A DNA stretch of 64,000 nucleotides from Rhodospirillaceae bacterium. GTDB lineage: Bacteria; Pseudomonadota; Alphaproteobacteria; UBA8366. The stretch's first letter is position 1. Every line of letters begins with the position of its first letter. Position numbers and translations under genes: made by a program. Shown one piece after another: positions 18,021 to 26,779 of the stretch. Location: the NCBI GenBank assembly GCA_002722095.1, contig PBKG01000003.1, forward strand, positions 49,927 through 113,926. Reading direction: 5' to 3'. Below the pieces are notes generated by a model. That model was not told where the DNA came from. It did not search any database and saw only the letters and a program-made list of their open reading frames with translations.

Positions 18021-19544
18021 ATGAGTACCACCGCCACCGACCCGGCTCCATTGCCGAGACGACAGGTCCGCGCCATTGCCGCCGCGATTGTGCCATGCGG
18101 CGCGCTGCAAAGTTTCGACACTTTCGCCGTCGCGATCGCGTTGCCGACGATGATGGGTGCATTTTCCGCAACGATCACCGAGATCTCCTGGGTCCTTACC
18201 TCTTATTTGATCGCAGCCGCGGTGTTTACACCCTTGTTTGGCTGGGCAACCCGGCGGATCGGACGTCGGCGCCTGCTTCTCGGCGTACTCATCGGATTCA
18301 GTTTCTGCACGGCGCTGGTCGCCACCGCGGATACACTCCACGAAGTTATCGCACTTCGCTTCCTGCAGGGCGTCTTCTCGGCAGGGCTCAATCCCTTGAG
18401 CCAACAAGTGATTATGGCCGCCGTACCTAAGGAAGAGCACTCACGTGCTTTTAGCTGGATGACCACAGGGCGCATGACCGGTGTCACGCTCGGGCCCATC
18501 ATCGGGGGGCTGATGACGGAACATTTCGGCTGGAGCTACGTGTTCTGGTTCAACTTCCCGATAGTTGTCATCGCACTCACCATGGCCTGGCGGTATGTTC
18601 CCGACGGCGGCAAGGTGGACGGCGTGCGTTTCGATATGTTCGGTTTCGCCTGCCTTAGCGTCGCCATCCTGTTTTTTCAGCTCATGTTGGACCAAGGCGA
18701 ACGGTTGGAATGGTTCTCGTCCCCGGCCATTTTGCTTTTCGCGGCACTTGCAGGCGGTGCTTTCTATCTCTTCGCGGTGCATCTATTCACCGCCGACAAC
18801 ACCTATATCGACCCTCGCGTTTTCTCGAACCGGGATTTCGTCATAGGTCTTCTGTTCATCGCCATAACAACTTTTTTGATCTACGGAATTGCTGGCATCC
18901 TGCCCGCGATGCTTCAGGAGCATATGGGGTATCCGCCGCTCGACGCCGCCTATGCGCTTTCCACCCGTGGAATTGGCTCGATCGTAAGTGCCTTGGCCAC
19001 CGGTTGGATTTTGCTGCACATGCCAATTCGGCCGATGCTTGGGGCCGGCATATTCCTGACCGGCGTCTCGACCTGGATGCTGTCCGACATCACCCAAGAT
19101 GTCGATCTGCTCTACGTGATGGCCGCGTCATTCGTTCAAGGTGCGGGACTAGGGATGTTCAACGTCTCGGTCACCACCGCTGCTTTCAGTACCATGGAAG
19201 ATCACATGCGCCCGTACGGCACGACGGTGATCTCACTGGTTCGACGGATGGGATCGGCGATTGGCATTTCGATCTTAGTGTCGGTGCTGGTTCACAAAAC
19301 CCAATCTGTACGAGCGACCCTGACCGAAGCGCTCCATAGCGGCCGGCTCGAAAAACTCGATTTACCCGAAAGCTGGAATATCACCGAACGCACAGGCGTA
19401 ATGCGTCTAAACGAAATCGTCGATGCCCAGGCCGAATTCGTTGCCTTCCTCTATGATTTCCAATTGATGACGATCCTGGTCGCGCTCTGCTTGCCGCTTG
19501 TTCTGTTGCTCAAGCCGTCCCGCAAAGCACCGCGCAGCAAATAA
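18021..19544 (+). CDS. MFS transporter, DHA2 (14-TM, EmrB/QacA-like) family
   Basis: 507 residues with about 14 hydrophobic segments. The loop WATRRIGRRRLLLG after the second helix is the MFS motif A region, and GRMTGVTLGPIIGGLMTEHF is motif C of proton-driven antiporters. A cytoplasmic stretch around residues 430-470 (TLTEALHSGRLEKL) precedes the last helix, as in DHA2 proteins. The gene starts 27 bases after the molybdenum-hydroxylase gene, so it probably belongs to the same transcript and may export a toxic intermediate or product. EmrA-type periplasmic adaptors are not adjacent. Confidence 0.85.
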   Translation: MSTTATDPAPLPRRQVRAIAAAIVPCGALQSFDTFAVAIALPTMMGAFSATITEISWVLTSYLIAAAVFTPLFGWATRRIGRRRLLLGVLIGFSFCTALVATADTLHEVIALRFLQGVFSAGLNPLSQQVIMAAVPKEEHSRAFSWMTTGRMTGVTLGPIIGGLMTEHFGWSYVFWFNFPIVVIALTMAWRYVPDGGKVDGVRFDMFGFACLSVAILFFQLMLDQGERLEWFSSPAILLFAALAGGAFYLFAVHLFTADNTYIDPRVFSNRDFVIGLLFIAITTFLIYGIAGILPAMLQEHMGYPPLDAAYALSTRGIGSIVSALATGWILLHMPIRPMLGAGIFLTGVSTWMLSDITQDVDLLYVMAASFVQGAGLGMFNVSVTTAAFSTMEDHMRPYGTTVISLVRRMGSAIGISILVSVLVHKTQSVRATLTEALHSGRLEKLDLPESWNITERTGVMRLNEIVDAQAEFVAFLYDFQLMTILVALCLPLVLLLKPSRKAPRSK

Positions 19545-19729
19545 ATAGCCGCCAGACCAAGTCGCGGCATCTAGTGGGCCGTTATTACATGCCCACCATA
19601 TATTGTATCTCATTGAAAAATATAAACTTATTCCCAAACGTAGAGGATGTATTCGGTTTTTTTTACTTGTAATAAAATAATTATTGTAATCGAGTACCAA
19701 TTATAGTAAATAAAACTGAAATGAAACGA

Positions 19730-19779
19730 TTTAAACATCACTTTAGACTGTAATATTCGTAATAGAGGCGATGTTTAAA
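19730..19779. promoter_or_regulatory. Inverted repeat upstream of the Sel1/SPOR gene
   Basis: Ten-base arms TTTAAACATC (19730-19739) and GATGTTTAAA (19770-19779) separated by 30 bases, ending 17 bases before the ATG at 19797. It may be a paired operator or a 5' leader hairpin. The surrounding 19545-19796 spacer is very AT-rich and holds no other gene that I can see. Confidence 0.4.
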
Positions 19780-19796
19780 CAAAATTTGGTGGAAAA

Positions 19797-21044
19797 ATGA
19801 AAAAATTCGCAATTTTGCTTGCCCTCTTGGGCGCGACTTCGAGCTTGGCTCAAGCGGCGGATTTCTTAGCCGGTCGCGACGCTTATATTCGGGGAGATTT
19901 CCAGATCGCATATCAGGAATTCCTCCCCTTGGCGCAAAAAGGTGACGCGAAATCGCGCGTCGGCGTCGGCCTGCTATACGCGAAAGGCCAAGGCGTCCAA
20001 CAGAACGATATCGAAGCACATCGTTGGTTTACATTGGCCGCTGAACAAAAGCCGAAACCGAACGTGTTCGTTCACACAGTCGCGGTTGAAAACCGCAAGG
20101 TTCTGGCGAAACGCATGAGCCCAATTCAGATCGCCGAAGCCGAGCGATTGGCAGAAGCAAGCGAAACGGCCAGGCAAAGCGACGCGATCATCCGAAATAG
20201 CGACGAGACGTCACCGGAAGCGCTCGAACAATTAGCTGCAGCCGCCGGGTCGCCGCCAACGCCCACCTCCGCACTATCCTTGCCGCCGCCGCCAGTGCCT
20301 AGTGCACCGGTAACCGCCGCCAAGCCGACGAGCCTGGTACCGCCGGCGCCGAAAACGGCCACCCCACCTGCTGTCAAGGTACCCGAACCGCCTGCCGCAC
20401 CGGTGGTAAAAGCGCCTGAACCACCCGCATTGCCTCAGGTGGCCGCGCCCGAGCCGCCAAAAGTGCCAGAAACGACCGCGCCGATCCGCAAAGTACCGAC
20501 GTCGAGAGGCGCCCCGTTGACACCCACACCGGTCGAGCGTCAGGCTTTGCCGATGCCCGAAGGGCAACCCTATTTGACCAAAACTATTCTGCCCAGCAGC
20601 CGCAGCGGCCAGACCACGACAATCGGGGTTATTCCACCAAATCCGCCGACGACGGTGATTAACTCGCCCTATGCTGCACCAGCGCAAGCTACGGCGCGTC
20701 GGGCGGCTCCACCCACACAGCCGTCTGCGCAACGTCCGATCCAAACCGCCGCATTGACACCTGAAGTGCCGAAGACCAGCGGACGGGTGGTGTTGATTCA
20801 GCTGGCAGCTTTCAAAGATTCACCGCGCTTAATTGCCGAGCGCGCATGGGAACGTATTAATCGACGTCACGGCGACCTGATCGGAGCAATGCAACCGGTC
20901 ATCCAGCAAGCGGACCTTGGTGCCAAAGGCGTCTATCAACGACTACGCACCGGACCCTACGCGTCGATTGCAGATGCCAAAAAGGTTTGTGATCAGCTCC
21001 GTAGCCGAAAGCAGCGTTGTTTCATTATTCGCGGCCGCATGTAG
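19797..21044 (+). CDS. Secreted Sel1-repeat and SPOR-domain protein
   Basis: 415 residues. A signal peptide (MKKFAILLALLGATSSLAQA) is followed by a Sel1-like repeat block at about 30-85 (AKSRVGVGLLYAKGQGVQQN, then DIEAHRWFTLAAEQ). A long linker of Pro, Ala, Val and Thr covers about 140-310. The C-terminal SPOR domain (VVLIQLAAFKDSPRLIAERA through GPYASIADAKKVCDQLRSR) would bind denuded glycan strands at the division septum. The architecture fits a periplasmic or outer-membrane-tethered cell-wall protein. It stands alone, bounded downstream by a strong terminator and upstream by an AT-rich spacer. Confidence 0.8.
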   Translation: MKKFAILLALLGATSSLAQAADFLAGRDAYIRGDFQIAYQEFLPLAQKGDAKSRVGVGLLYAKGQGVQQNDIEAHRWFTLAAEQKPKPNVFVHTVAVENRKVLAKRMSPIQIAEAERLAEASETARQSDAIIRNSDETSPEALEQLAAAAGSPPTPTSALSLPPPPVPSAPVTAAKPTSLVPPAPKTATPPAVKVPEPPAAPVVKAPEPPALPQVAAPEPPKVPETTAPIRKVPTSRGAPLTPTPVERQALPMPEGQPYLTKTILPSSRSGQTTTIGVIPPNPPTTVINSPYAAPAQATARRAAPPTQPSAQRPIQTAALTPEVPKTSGRVVLIQLAAFKDSPRLIAERAWERINRRHGDLIGAMQPVIQQADLGAKGVYQRLRTGPYASIADAKKVCDQLRSRKQRCFIIRGRM

Positions 21045-21073
21045 CGCCGCAAAGAGTTAATTCCGGCAAACTT

Positions 21074-21101
21074 GGCGGGCCCTCGGGCCCGCCTTTTTTT
21101 T
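21074..21101 (+). terminator. Rho-independent terminator after the Sel1/SPOR gene
   Basis: Complementary G/C arms 21074-21082 and 21085-21093 (GGCGGGCCC/GGGCCCGCC) followed by eight T residues, 30 bases after the stop codon. Confidence 0.9.
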
Positions 21102-21153
21102 ACTTCGGCTACGGAGCCGCCAGAAATATACCATAAACCTCTAGCCGGTGGCG

Positions 21154-21936
21154 CTATTTCAGCTCGCGCAGAACCCGAATGCCGATATCGTATCCGAGAT
21201 GATCTGGGCGAGCGCCATAGCGATAGGTGGGCATCGAAACAGCGCGGTTGAAATACCAAGACCCACCGCGGCGAACTCGCTTTGTACAATCCGTCTCGGG
21301 AACCGAATAGCTCGATCGCCAGCATGACGACGTCCATTCCATCACATTACCGAGCATGTCGTGGAGCCCATATCCGTTGGCCAAGAATTGACCTGCCGGT
21401 AGCGTATTATGTTCCGCTTTGCCGCCGCATTTATGGCAATTGGCAATGCCTGCGCCGCTTACCGGCAACGGCGTGCCGCCACGCGCTGCGTATTCCCATT
21501 CCTCTTCGGTCGGCAACCGATAGATGGCCCCGGTCTTCTTCGAGAGCCAATTCACATAGGCCATCGCGTCGTCGAAATGGACATAAATCACCGGTCGTGC
21601 CCCTCGCCCCCATTCACGATCCTTCGTTCGTGGACGACATCCTTGTTCGGCGACACAAGCATCCCATTGCGCGAATGTAATTTCGGTTTTCGATAGCGCG
21701 AACGACTTGTCAATCGTCACCTGGTGCGCTGGCGCTTGATTTGGGCGTCCGTCGTCGCGGCCCATCATGAATGTGCCCTTAGGAATCGGCACCATTGTCG
21801 GGCACTGTTCGCAATCTTTAAAAGGTGCTGCCGGCGCAACCGAGCATACTGACAGCAATGCTCCCAGTAATACGAGGAATGCCCTAGGTCGGTAAAAAAG
21901 TCTGGTCAATTTTTTCTGCGATTGTCGCTTCTGCAA
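21154..21936 (-). CDS. Secreted FGE-sulfatase-fold protein lacking the catalytic cysteines
   Basis: 260 residues from a TTG at 21936; no ATG lies before the conserved domain. A basic, hydrophobic N-terminus (about 1-37) is a likely signal peptide. The SUMF1/DUF323 fold is clear: MVPIPKGTFMMGRDDG, YRLPTEEEWEYAARGG, NGYGLHDMLGNVMEWTSS and VRRGGSWYFNRA. In formylglycine-generating enzyme the segment after GGS carries two catalytic cysteines; here the aligned positions are Phe and Ser, so it should not activate sulfatases. It probably has a binding or structural role in the periplasm. It follows the FecR-domain gene on the same strand after 126 bases. Confidence 0.8.
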   Translation of the reverse strand: MQKRQSQKKLTRLFYRPRAFLVLLGALLSVCSVAPAAPFKDCEQCPTMVPIPKGTFMMGRDDGRPNQAPAHQVTIDKSFALSKTEITFAQWDACVAEQGCRPRTKDREWGRGARPVIYVHFDDAMAYVNWLSKKTGAIYRLPTEEEWEYAARGGTPLPVSGAGIANCHKCGGKAEHNTLPAGQFLANGYGLHDMLGNVMEWTSSCWRSSYSVPETDCTKRVRRGGSWYFNRAVSMPTYRYGARPDHLGYDIGIRVLRELK

Positions 21937-22062
21937 ACTGTAAAGCAGGTTTACCGCAAGCTAAAAGCCGACGATTTCAGCAGTCATCTTGGTCTCTATC
22001 GATCGGATTGTCGAGCAATTGCCAAACAGTCCTATGAATCGCCAACGACCAAAATAATTCTA

Positions 22063-24951
22063 CTAGCAAACTGCGTGCTCCGGCTCTACCTGTTGCGCCA
22101 TAACCGCATCGACAAAGCCGTGAATAAGTTGGGTCTGCGCTTGGTCGCCGCTGGAGTCTGCTTCGACAAGGTGCCCGACGGTAACGGATTCTTCATCGCC
22201 ACTACCCAGGTTATCCAGCAATTGCTCGAGTGAACCGCGCATATCATCTGAAATATCGACGATATCCAGGAGGTCGACGACTTCCGTGTCGGCGGTAACC
22301 TCCACATACGCCAATTCGTTCTCGTCGCAATCGTCCTGATCACGATGGTCATGGCGGCGAGACCATCTATGGCCGTTTTCGTGATCTTCATGGTCATGAC
22401 GACGGGAGAACCAATGACCGCGGTCATCATCACTGTTGTCGCCACGCCACCTAAAGAACCAATGGCTGTGCCCATCGTCATCGTCGTGCTCATTCCGGTG
22501 ACCTCGGCCCCGATCATCATCGTCTCGATCGCGCCAACGGCTGAACCAATGACCGTGATCATGATCTTCGCCTTGATCGCCTTGATCGTGATGATGGTGA
22601 TGACGCCTATGGCCATGTTCGTGGTCTTCGCTGCAATTTGAATTGCTACGCTCGCCATCGTTCTCGTCGCGACCTTGCCAACGTCCGGTCCAATTCACAT
22701 GACCGTCGCCGTCGAAATCCAAATGCTCACGCAAACGATTGAACCAGTTTTCGAGTTCGCTATTTTCATCCCAATTGCGCCAGCGAGAGAACCAGTGACC
22801 GTGGTCATGATTGTCACCATGATCGTGTCTCCAATGCCAGCCACCCCAACTGTGTTGGTGATGATGCCAATGGCCATTCTCATGACGATCACACTCGGAA
22901 AAATCCGGCTCATCGTCACCGATGAACGGTGCAATAGTGATCGTCCCGTCGAGCAACTCGTCGTAGGCATGATGCTCGTCGTCGATCGGTGATTCGATAA
23001 CGATTGGCTCAGGCTCGATCACTTCGGGGTCTGGTTCTGGTTCTGGTTCCGGTTGAGGCTCCGGCATCACCACGACCGGGACTGGTTCTGGTTCCGGTTC
23101 CGGTTCAGGGTCCGGCTCGATCACAACCGGCTCGGGTTCTGGTTCGGGTTCCGGCTCCGGTGTTACTACAACCGGGATCGGCTGAGGTTCGGGCTCAGGA
23201 TCAGGTTCGATTACTACGGGCTCGGGTTCCGGCTCGGGTTCCGGCTCCGGCGTTACTACAACCGGGATCGGCTGAGGTTCGGGCTCAGGATCAGGCTCGA
23301 TTACTACCGGCTCGGGTTCCGGCTCCGGCATCACTACGACTGGGATTGGCTGAGGTTCGGGTTCCGGGTCCGGTTCGATCACAACCGGTTCTGGATCCGG
23401 CTCGGGCTCTGGTTCCGGGTCGGGCTCTGGTTCCGGCTCTGGCTCCGGCATCACTACGACCGGGATTGGCTGAGGTTCGGGTTCCGGATCGGGCTCGGTC
23501 ACGACTGGTTCCGGTTCTGGCTGCGGCTCAATTTCAATCGCCGTCTCGCCCTCGTCGGTCCCCGCTTGCTGTTCCTCACCGCTCTCGCCATCATCCTCTT
23601 CGGGTTCGGGCTCGCTACCTGGGGGCGGCTGAGTACCCGCACCGGGATTGGTAGCGTTTTGCGCGTTGTTATTGGGTTCTTCCGGCGTCGACTGATAGGC
23701 ACCGAAAGCGCTATCCGGGGACAAACCTCCCAGACCCGCAAATTCCGCAACAGATACTTCAAATGGAGTTCCGGTGACTGTCTCCCCATCATTCCGATCG
23801 CCGAAATGTTGGGTGTCGTTGGACAGGCCATGCCCGTGGCTATTGAAAGCGTTCTGAATATCGTCGGCCTCGGAGGAACTACCGGCAGCCGTCTCGATTT
23901 CTTCTAATTTCTCCGGATCAGTCGCATCCATCGCGTACTGAACCATACCTCCCAACTGAACCAACTGCCCATCAGCGGTCAGGAATACCGGGGGCATTTC
24001 CGCGAACTGGTCCGAATTCGTCCAGAACAGCTTGATTACCGAACCGTCAGCGAATGTAAGGATCATCGACGCATCGCCTTGCGCGATTTCCGCATCGGCG
24101 ATGTCGAAGCCAAATTTCACCTGCTGACCGGCCTCGATTTCAATTTCGACTTGTTCGCCATCCGCCGGTTTTCCAAGCAGCAAAGCTTCTTTGCCGATTG
24201 CGGCGCCGCTGGCTTCGTTGTTGTCGTCTTCATTGCCCGCGGGAAGTTCGATTTCGGGCTCGGCCAAGTCATTCTTGGCATCTTTTTGTTGGGCGCTACT
24301 ATCATAATTGGCTGGCGTGTAGCTCTTATAGAAATCACCATAAATTCGTTGAGCGTCACTGGGGTCCAGGCGCTGTGGCTCGGAGGGCGCTTGGCTGTTG
24401 CCCGCAATGGAAACCGATTGGTAAGCTTCGGTGACGATTACCGAGCCACCATTGTTGGTGATAGCAATCTCGCCCAGATGACCGTCCGCATCCGGCAACA
24501 GCGTAACCGAGTTGTCCGAACCTTCCGGACCGGCTTTTCCGACCACCGTGGTACCGCGAATGCCGATCGTGGCGACCGGTGTTTCGACAGTCATCGCATC
24601 GTCGGCAGATTTTGCGATCTCGCCGCTGACAAACGCGAAGAAACCTTCGGTGACATTGAACATCGCGGTACCACTACCGGCACCCGGGTTATAAACCAGC
24701 GCATCGACACGCATCTCGCCATTCTCGGCTAGCGAAAATTTGCTGCCGTCCAAGAAAACCATACCCACGTTTCCATCACCGGCGGTCTCGATCCGGTCGC
24801 CCTCATAAATAGGCGAGCCGACACTCAAAGCCTTTTGAGTGCCGTCGACGCGAATGACCGTCGCGTCACCCTTAAGAGTCTCTACTTGACCAACCTGTTG
24901 TGATTCCGGCTGAAGCACGTTGGCTGCTGTTTGTGTCGTCGCTGACGGCAT
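22063..24951 (-). CDS. FecR-domain surface protein with Pro-Glu and His/Asp/Trp-rich repeats
   Basis: 962 residues from ATG 24951, preceded by GGAGGCGGCG; the upstream ATG at 24963 has no such site. A FecR domain occupies about residues 15-170 ([35 protein letters not shown]), as in large secreted adhesin-type proteins. A second beta-rich segment ([20 protein letters not shown]) is at about 275-340. Residues 475-645 are five degenerate copies of a [18 protein letters not shown] unit. Residues about 655-880 are extremely rich in His, Asp, Arg and Trp with repeated HWFSRW or HWFFRW, plus an EF-hand-like DFDGDGHVN. The C-terminal 80 residues are ordinary. No Sec signal is seen; type I or another unusual export is possible. 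Function unknown; metal binding at the surface is a reasonable guess. Confidence 0.75.
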   Translation of the reverse strand: MPSATTQTAANVLQPESQQVGQVETLKGDATVIRVDGTQKALSVGSPIYEGDRIETAGDGNVGMVFLDGSKFSLAENGEMRVDALVYNPGAGSGTAMFNVTEGFFAFVSGEIAKSADDAMTVETPVATIGIRGTTVVGKAGPEGSDNSVTLLPDADGHLGEIAITNNGGSVIVTEAYQSVSIAGNSQAPSEPQRLDPSDAQRIYGDFYKSYTPANYDSSAQQKDAKNDLAEPEIELPAGNEDDNNEASGAAIGKEALLLGKPADGEQVEIEIEAGQQVKFGFDIADAEIAQGDASMILTFADGSVIKLFWTNSDQFAEMPPVFLTADGQLVQLGGMVQYAMDATDPEKLEEIETAAGSSSEADDIQNAFNSHGHGLSNDTQHFGDRNDGETVTGTPFEVSVAEFAGLGGLSPDSAFGAYQSTPEEPNNNAQNATNPGAGTQPPPGSEPEPEEDDGESGEEQQAGTDEGETAIEIEPQPEPEPVVTEPDPEPEPQPIPVVVMPEPEPEPEPDPEPEPEPDPEPVVIEPDPEPEPQPIPVVVMPEPEPEPVVIEPDPEPEPQPIPVVVTPEPEPEPEPEPVVIEPDPEPEPQPIPVVVTPEPEPEPEPEPVVIEPDPEPEPEPEPVPVVVMPEPQPEPEPEPDPEVIEPEPIVIESPIDDEHHAYDELLDGTITIAPFIGDDEPDFSECDRHENGHWHHHQHSWGGWHWRHDHGDNHDHGHWFSRWRNWDENSELENWFNRLREHLDFDGDGHVNWTGRWQGRDENDGERSNSNCSEDHEHGHRRHHHHHDQGDQGEDHDHGHWFSRWRDRDDDDRGRGHRNEHDDDDGHSHWFFRWRGDNSDDDRGHWFSRRHDHEDHENGHRWSRRHDHRDQDDCDENELAYVEVTADTEVVDLLDIVDISDDMRGSLEQLLDNLGSGDEESVTVGHLVEADSSGDQAQTQLIHGFVDAVMAQQVEPEHAVC
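22320..22980 (-). repeat. Degenerate repeat region encoding His/Asp/Trp/Arg-rich units
   Basis: Encodes recurrent (G/S)HWF(S/F)RW-type units separated by acidic/His runs ([55 protein letters not shown]). Units are irregular in spacing, and the DNA is dominated by cat/gtc/ccaatg-like blocks on the plus strand. Confidence 0.75.
23025..23520 (-). repeat. Tandem Pro-Glu/Pro-Asp coding repeats
   Basis: About five long-period units of roughly 80-120 bases, each encoding VV(I/T)[15 protein letters not shown](M/T)PEP or a close variant, with shorter internal EP/DP dipeptide repeats that vary in number. The third and fourth units are nearly identical at DNA level, which points to recent unit duplication and likely length variation between strains. 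Confidence 0.8.
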
Positions 24952-25046
24952 CGCCGCCTCCATTTCTAAATAAGTAACGTGGCGGAATATGGAATTTCAG
25001 CTGAAGAAAAACAGTGACCGCGATCACCCTATACTATGTTTTTACA

Positions 25047-25062
25047 TGTGATCACCATCACA
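25047..25062. promoter_or_regulatory. CRP-type binding site upstream of the FecR-domain gene
   Basis: TGTGATCACCATCACA matches the CRP consensus TGTGA-N6-TCACA at all ten specified positions and is embedded in the perfect repeat CATGTGAT-CACC-ATCACATG (25045-25064). It is about 96 bases upstream of the ATG at 24951. A minus-strand -10-like ATAGTATAG follows it. FNR sites would need TTGAT arms, so a CRP-class regulator is more likely. Confidence 0.5.
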
Positions 25063-25064
25063 TG

Positions 25065-25330
25065 ATTTATTAATAATTCGTTAATATATAGTAATAGTTA
25101 TTTTATATAAATATTTTATATTTTTTTACTTATTTTTTTCTATCCCGCTAATGTAATCTCAATGTAATCATATGAACAAAAAAAAATTCACCAGCAGCGC
25201 GACAGAATTCAACTATGCCCCGACCGCAGGAGCATGGTGTCTCAAAGCGACCATTGAATCACTTAAGTAACTGGAAAAATTCAATAATTTAGAAAATATG
25301 TAATTCGGACAATCAAATAACGGATCAAAA
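25065..25330. other. AT-rich spacer without a convincing gene
   Basis: Very AT-rich, with runs such as TATTTTTTTACTTATTTTTTTC near 25118-25140. It contains one 32-codon frame on the plus strand (ATG 25172 to TAA 25270, starting MNKKKFTSSATEF) with no clear ribosome site, which I do not accept as a gene. I see no RNA gene or terminator here. Confidence 0.5.
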
Positions 25331-25471
25331 TTAACGGCCCGCTGTATCCATGACGAAAGAAATCACACATTCAGCAGCTTCTAACGAATAGTCTGCCGCA
25401 ACCGCGTCACCGATTATAAAAATCGCGGCCAGACCAATTGTTGCTGCAACATTTTTTAGATTGAATTTCAT
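25331..25471 (-). CDS. Small secreted peptide, unknown function
   Basis: 46 residues from ATG 25471, with GGGAG placed nine bases before the start. The first 25 residues (MKFNLKNVAATIGLAAIFII, then GDAVAA) form a textbook signal peptide with an AxA cleavage site. The mature part would be only about 21 residues (DYSLEAAECVISFVMDTAGR), with a single cysteine. It lies 40 bases after the alcohol dehydrogenase stop on the same strand and could share its transcript. It is not similar to any family I recognise. Confidence 0.55.
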   Translation of the reverse strand: MKFNLKNVAATIGLAAIFIIGDAVAADYSLEAAECVISFVMDTAGR

Positions 25472-25511
25472 AGGTCAAATTCTCCCTGATCGTAATTCAT
25501 ACCGCGCTTCT

Positions 25512-26663
25512 CTATTCGGCTGCGGCTTTTTGCTCATTATAGCGCATTTTCACCACCACTTTGATCGCATCTTCGAGCCTTTCCCGTGCATATTTTAGGG
25601 CAGTCGGCAATTCTTCGAGCGAGAAGGTGTGGGTGTGAATCTTAGTCGCATCGAAAGCGCCCTGTTCCATAAAGGCGCCGGCACGGTGGGTTGCGCTTTT
25701 GCCCTCACCGCGAATGCCATAAAGATAAATGTTGTTGGCGACGATATGCTTGATATCGACCGGCACATCTTCGTTCGGGAAGGCAGCAAGGCAGACCCTA
25801 CCGCCTCGATTGCACATATAAAGCGCCTCGTTGACCGCTTGCGTGGCACCCGAACATTCGAGCACGTAATCGGTACCGATACCGTCGGTAAATTCCTTCA
25901 CCTTTTCGACGGGGTCTTCGTTACGCACATTGATGACGTGATCCGCACCGAGTTCGAGACCTATCTGCAGCCGATTATCGCGGGTTCCGGTTAGGATCAC
26001 CGGTTGCGCGCCCAGTGCCTTGGCGACCGCAACCCCCAACAGACCAATCGGGCCTGGCCCGGTGATAGTGACGGATTCGCCTGCGACAAGGCCACCTAAT
26101 TCCGTCAGTCCGTACATTGCCGTGCCCGCTGTCACCACCAAGGTCGCCTCTTCGTCGCTCATACTTTCGGGCACACGAATCAAAGTATTGATGTTGTTGA
26201 CCGCATACTCCGCAAAGCCGCCATCGGTCGTAAATCCGTTGGCCCGGTGTCCCTTGTCCTGATCGCCGTAATTTTTGCCGTAGTTGTGACAAGACGTATA
26301 CATGCCCTGCCTGCAGCGCTTGCAACGCCCGCAACCGGCATGAATTTCCACCGTTACCCGATCGCCCAAATCGAATTCGTCGACCGCGGGCCCGAGTTTG
26401 ACCACGGTCCCCATATATTCGTGACCGGGTGTCCAATTTTTGTTGAAAGGCAACCCGCCCTCTATCAACGCCGGTGGGCCATGGCTGACGACTTCGAGGT
26501 CAGTGCCGCAAATTGCAACCGCATCGATACGCACGAGCACTTCGGCGGATCCCGGCATAGGCACGGGCTTGTCGACCAGACTCAGTTCATTAGGAGCCCC
26601 TAGCACCCAAGCCTTCATGGTCTCGGGGATGCCAGATCGATCGGAATCAGCATTGCCGGCCAT
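25512..26663 (-). CDS. Zinc-dependent alcohol dehydrogenase (threonine/sorbitol dehydrogenase-like)
   Basis: 383 residues of the medium-chain dehydrogenase family. Catalytic zinc motifs are AICGTDLEVVSHG and WTPGHEYMGTVVKLG. The four-cysteine structural zinc loop is HAGCGRCKRCRQGMYTSC, and the NAD-binding motif GPGPIGLLGVAVAKALG follows. The downstream DNRLQIGLELGADHVINVRNED segment starts with an acidic-to-Thr change in the cofactor loop, so the NAD/NADP preference is unclear. It is divergent from a TauD-like dioxygenase across a 116-base gap, which probably holds both promoters. It may oxidise an alcohol released by the dioxygenase (inference). Confidence 0.85.
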   Translation of the reverse strand: MAGNADSDRSGIPETMKAWVLGAPNELSLVDKPVPMPGSAEVLVRIDAVAICGTDLEVVSHGPPALIEGGLPFNKNWTPGHEYMGTVVKLGPAVDEFDLGDRVTVEIHAGCGRCKRCRQGMYTSCHNYGKNYGDQDKGHRANGFTTDGGFAEYAVNNINTLIRVPESMSDEEATLVVTAGTAMYGLTELGGLVAGESVTITGPGPIGLLGVAVAKALGAQPVILTGTRDNRLQIGLELGADHVINVRNEDPVEKVKEFTDGIGTDYVLECSGATQAVNEALYMCNRGGRVCLAAFPNEDVPVDIKHIVANNIYLYGIRGEGKSATHRAGAFMEQGAFDATKIHTHTFSLEELPTALKYARERLEDAIKVVVKMRYNEQKAAAE

Positions 26664-26779
26664 GCTACCCCTTCCCTGGTTATCGCCTTGTTAATACGGC
26701 ATTATGTGAAGAATCTAACGTGCGTGTATTCTCGCCGCAACAAAATTGACCCAAGCATTCACATTTGCAAAAGTGAGCT

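Noticed and set aside
21154..21936. Sulfatase-activating formylglycine-generating enzyme
   Set aside because: Both catalytic cysteines are missing and the protein is secreted.
22345..22641. Plus-strand frames rich in Met, Ile and Val opposite the His repeats
   Set aside because: They are the complement of the His/Asp codons (cat/gtc/atg blocks); the membrane-protein look is an artefact.
22320..23520. CRISPR array
   Set aside because: The repeats are coding, irregular in spacing and have no unique spacers.
23004..23907. Plus-strand Arg/Leu/Gly-rich frames opposite the Pro-Glu repeats
   Set aside because: Shadow of the repeat coding on the minus strand, with no start site or domain.
25172..25270. 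32-codon frame MNKKKFTSSATEF in the AT-rich spacer
   Set aside because: No ribosome site, starts in an A run, and no signal or domain; cannot be told from chance.
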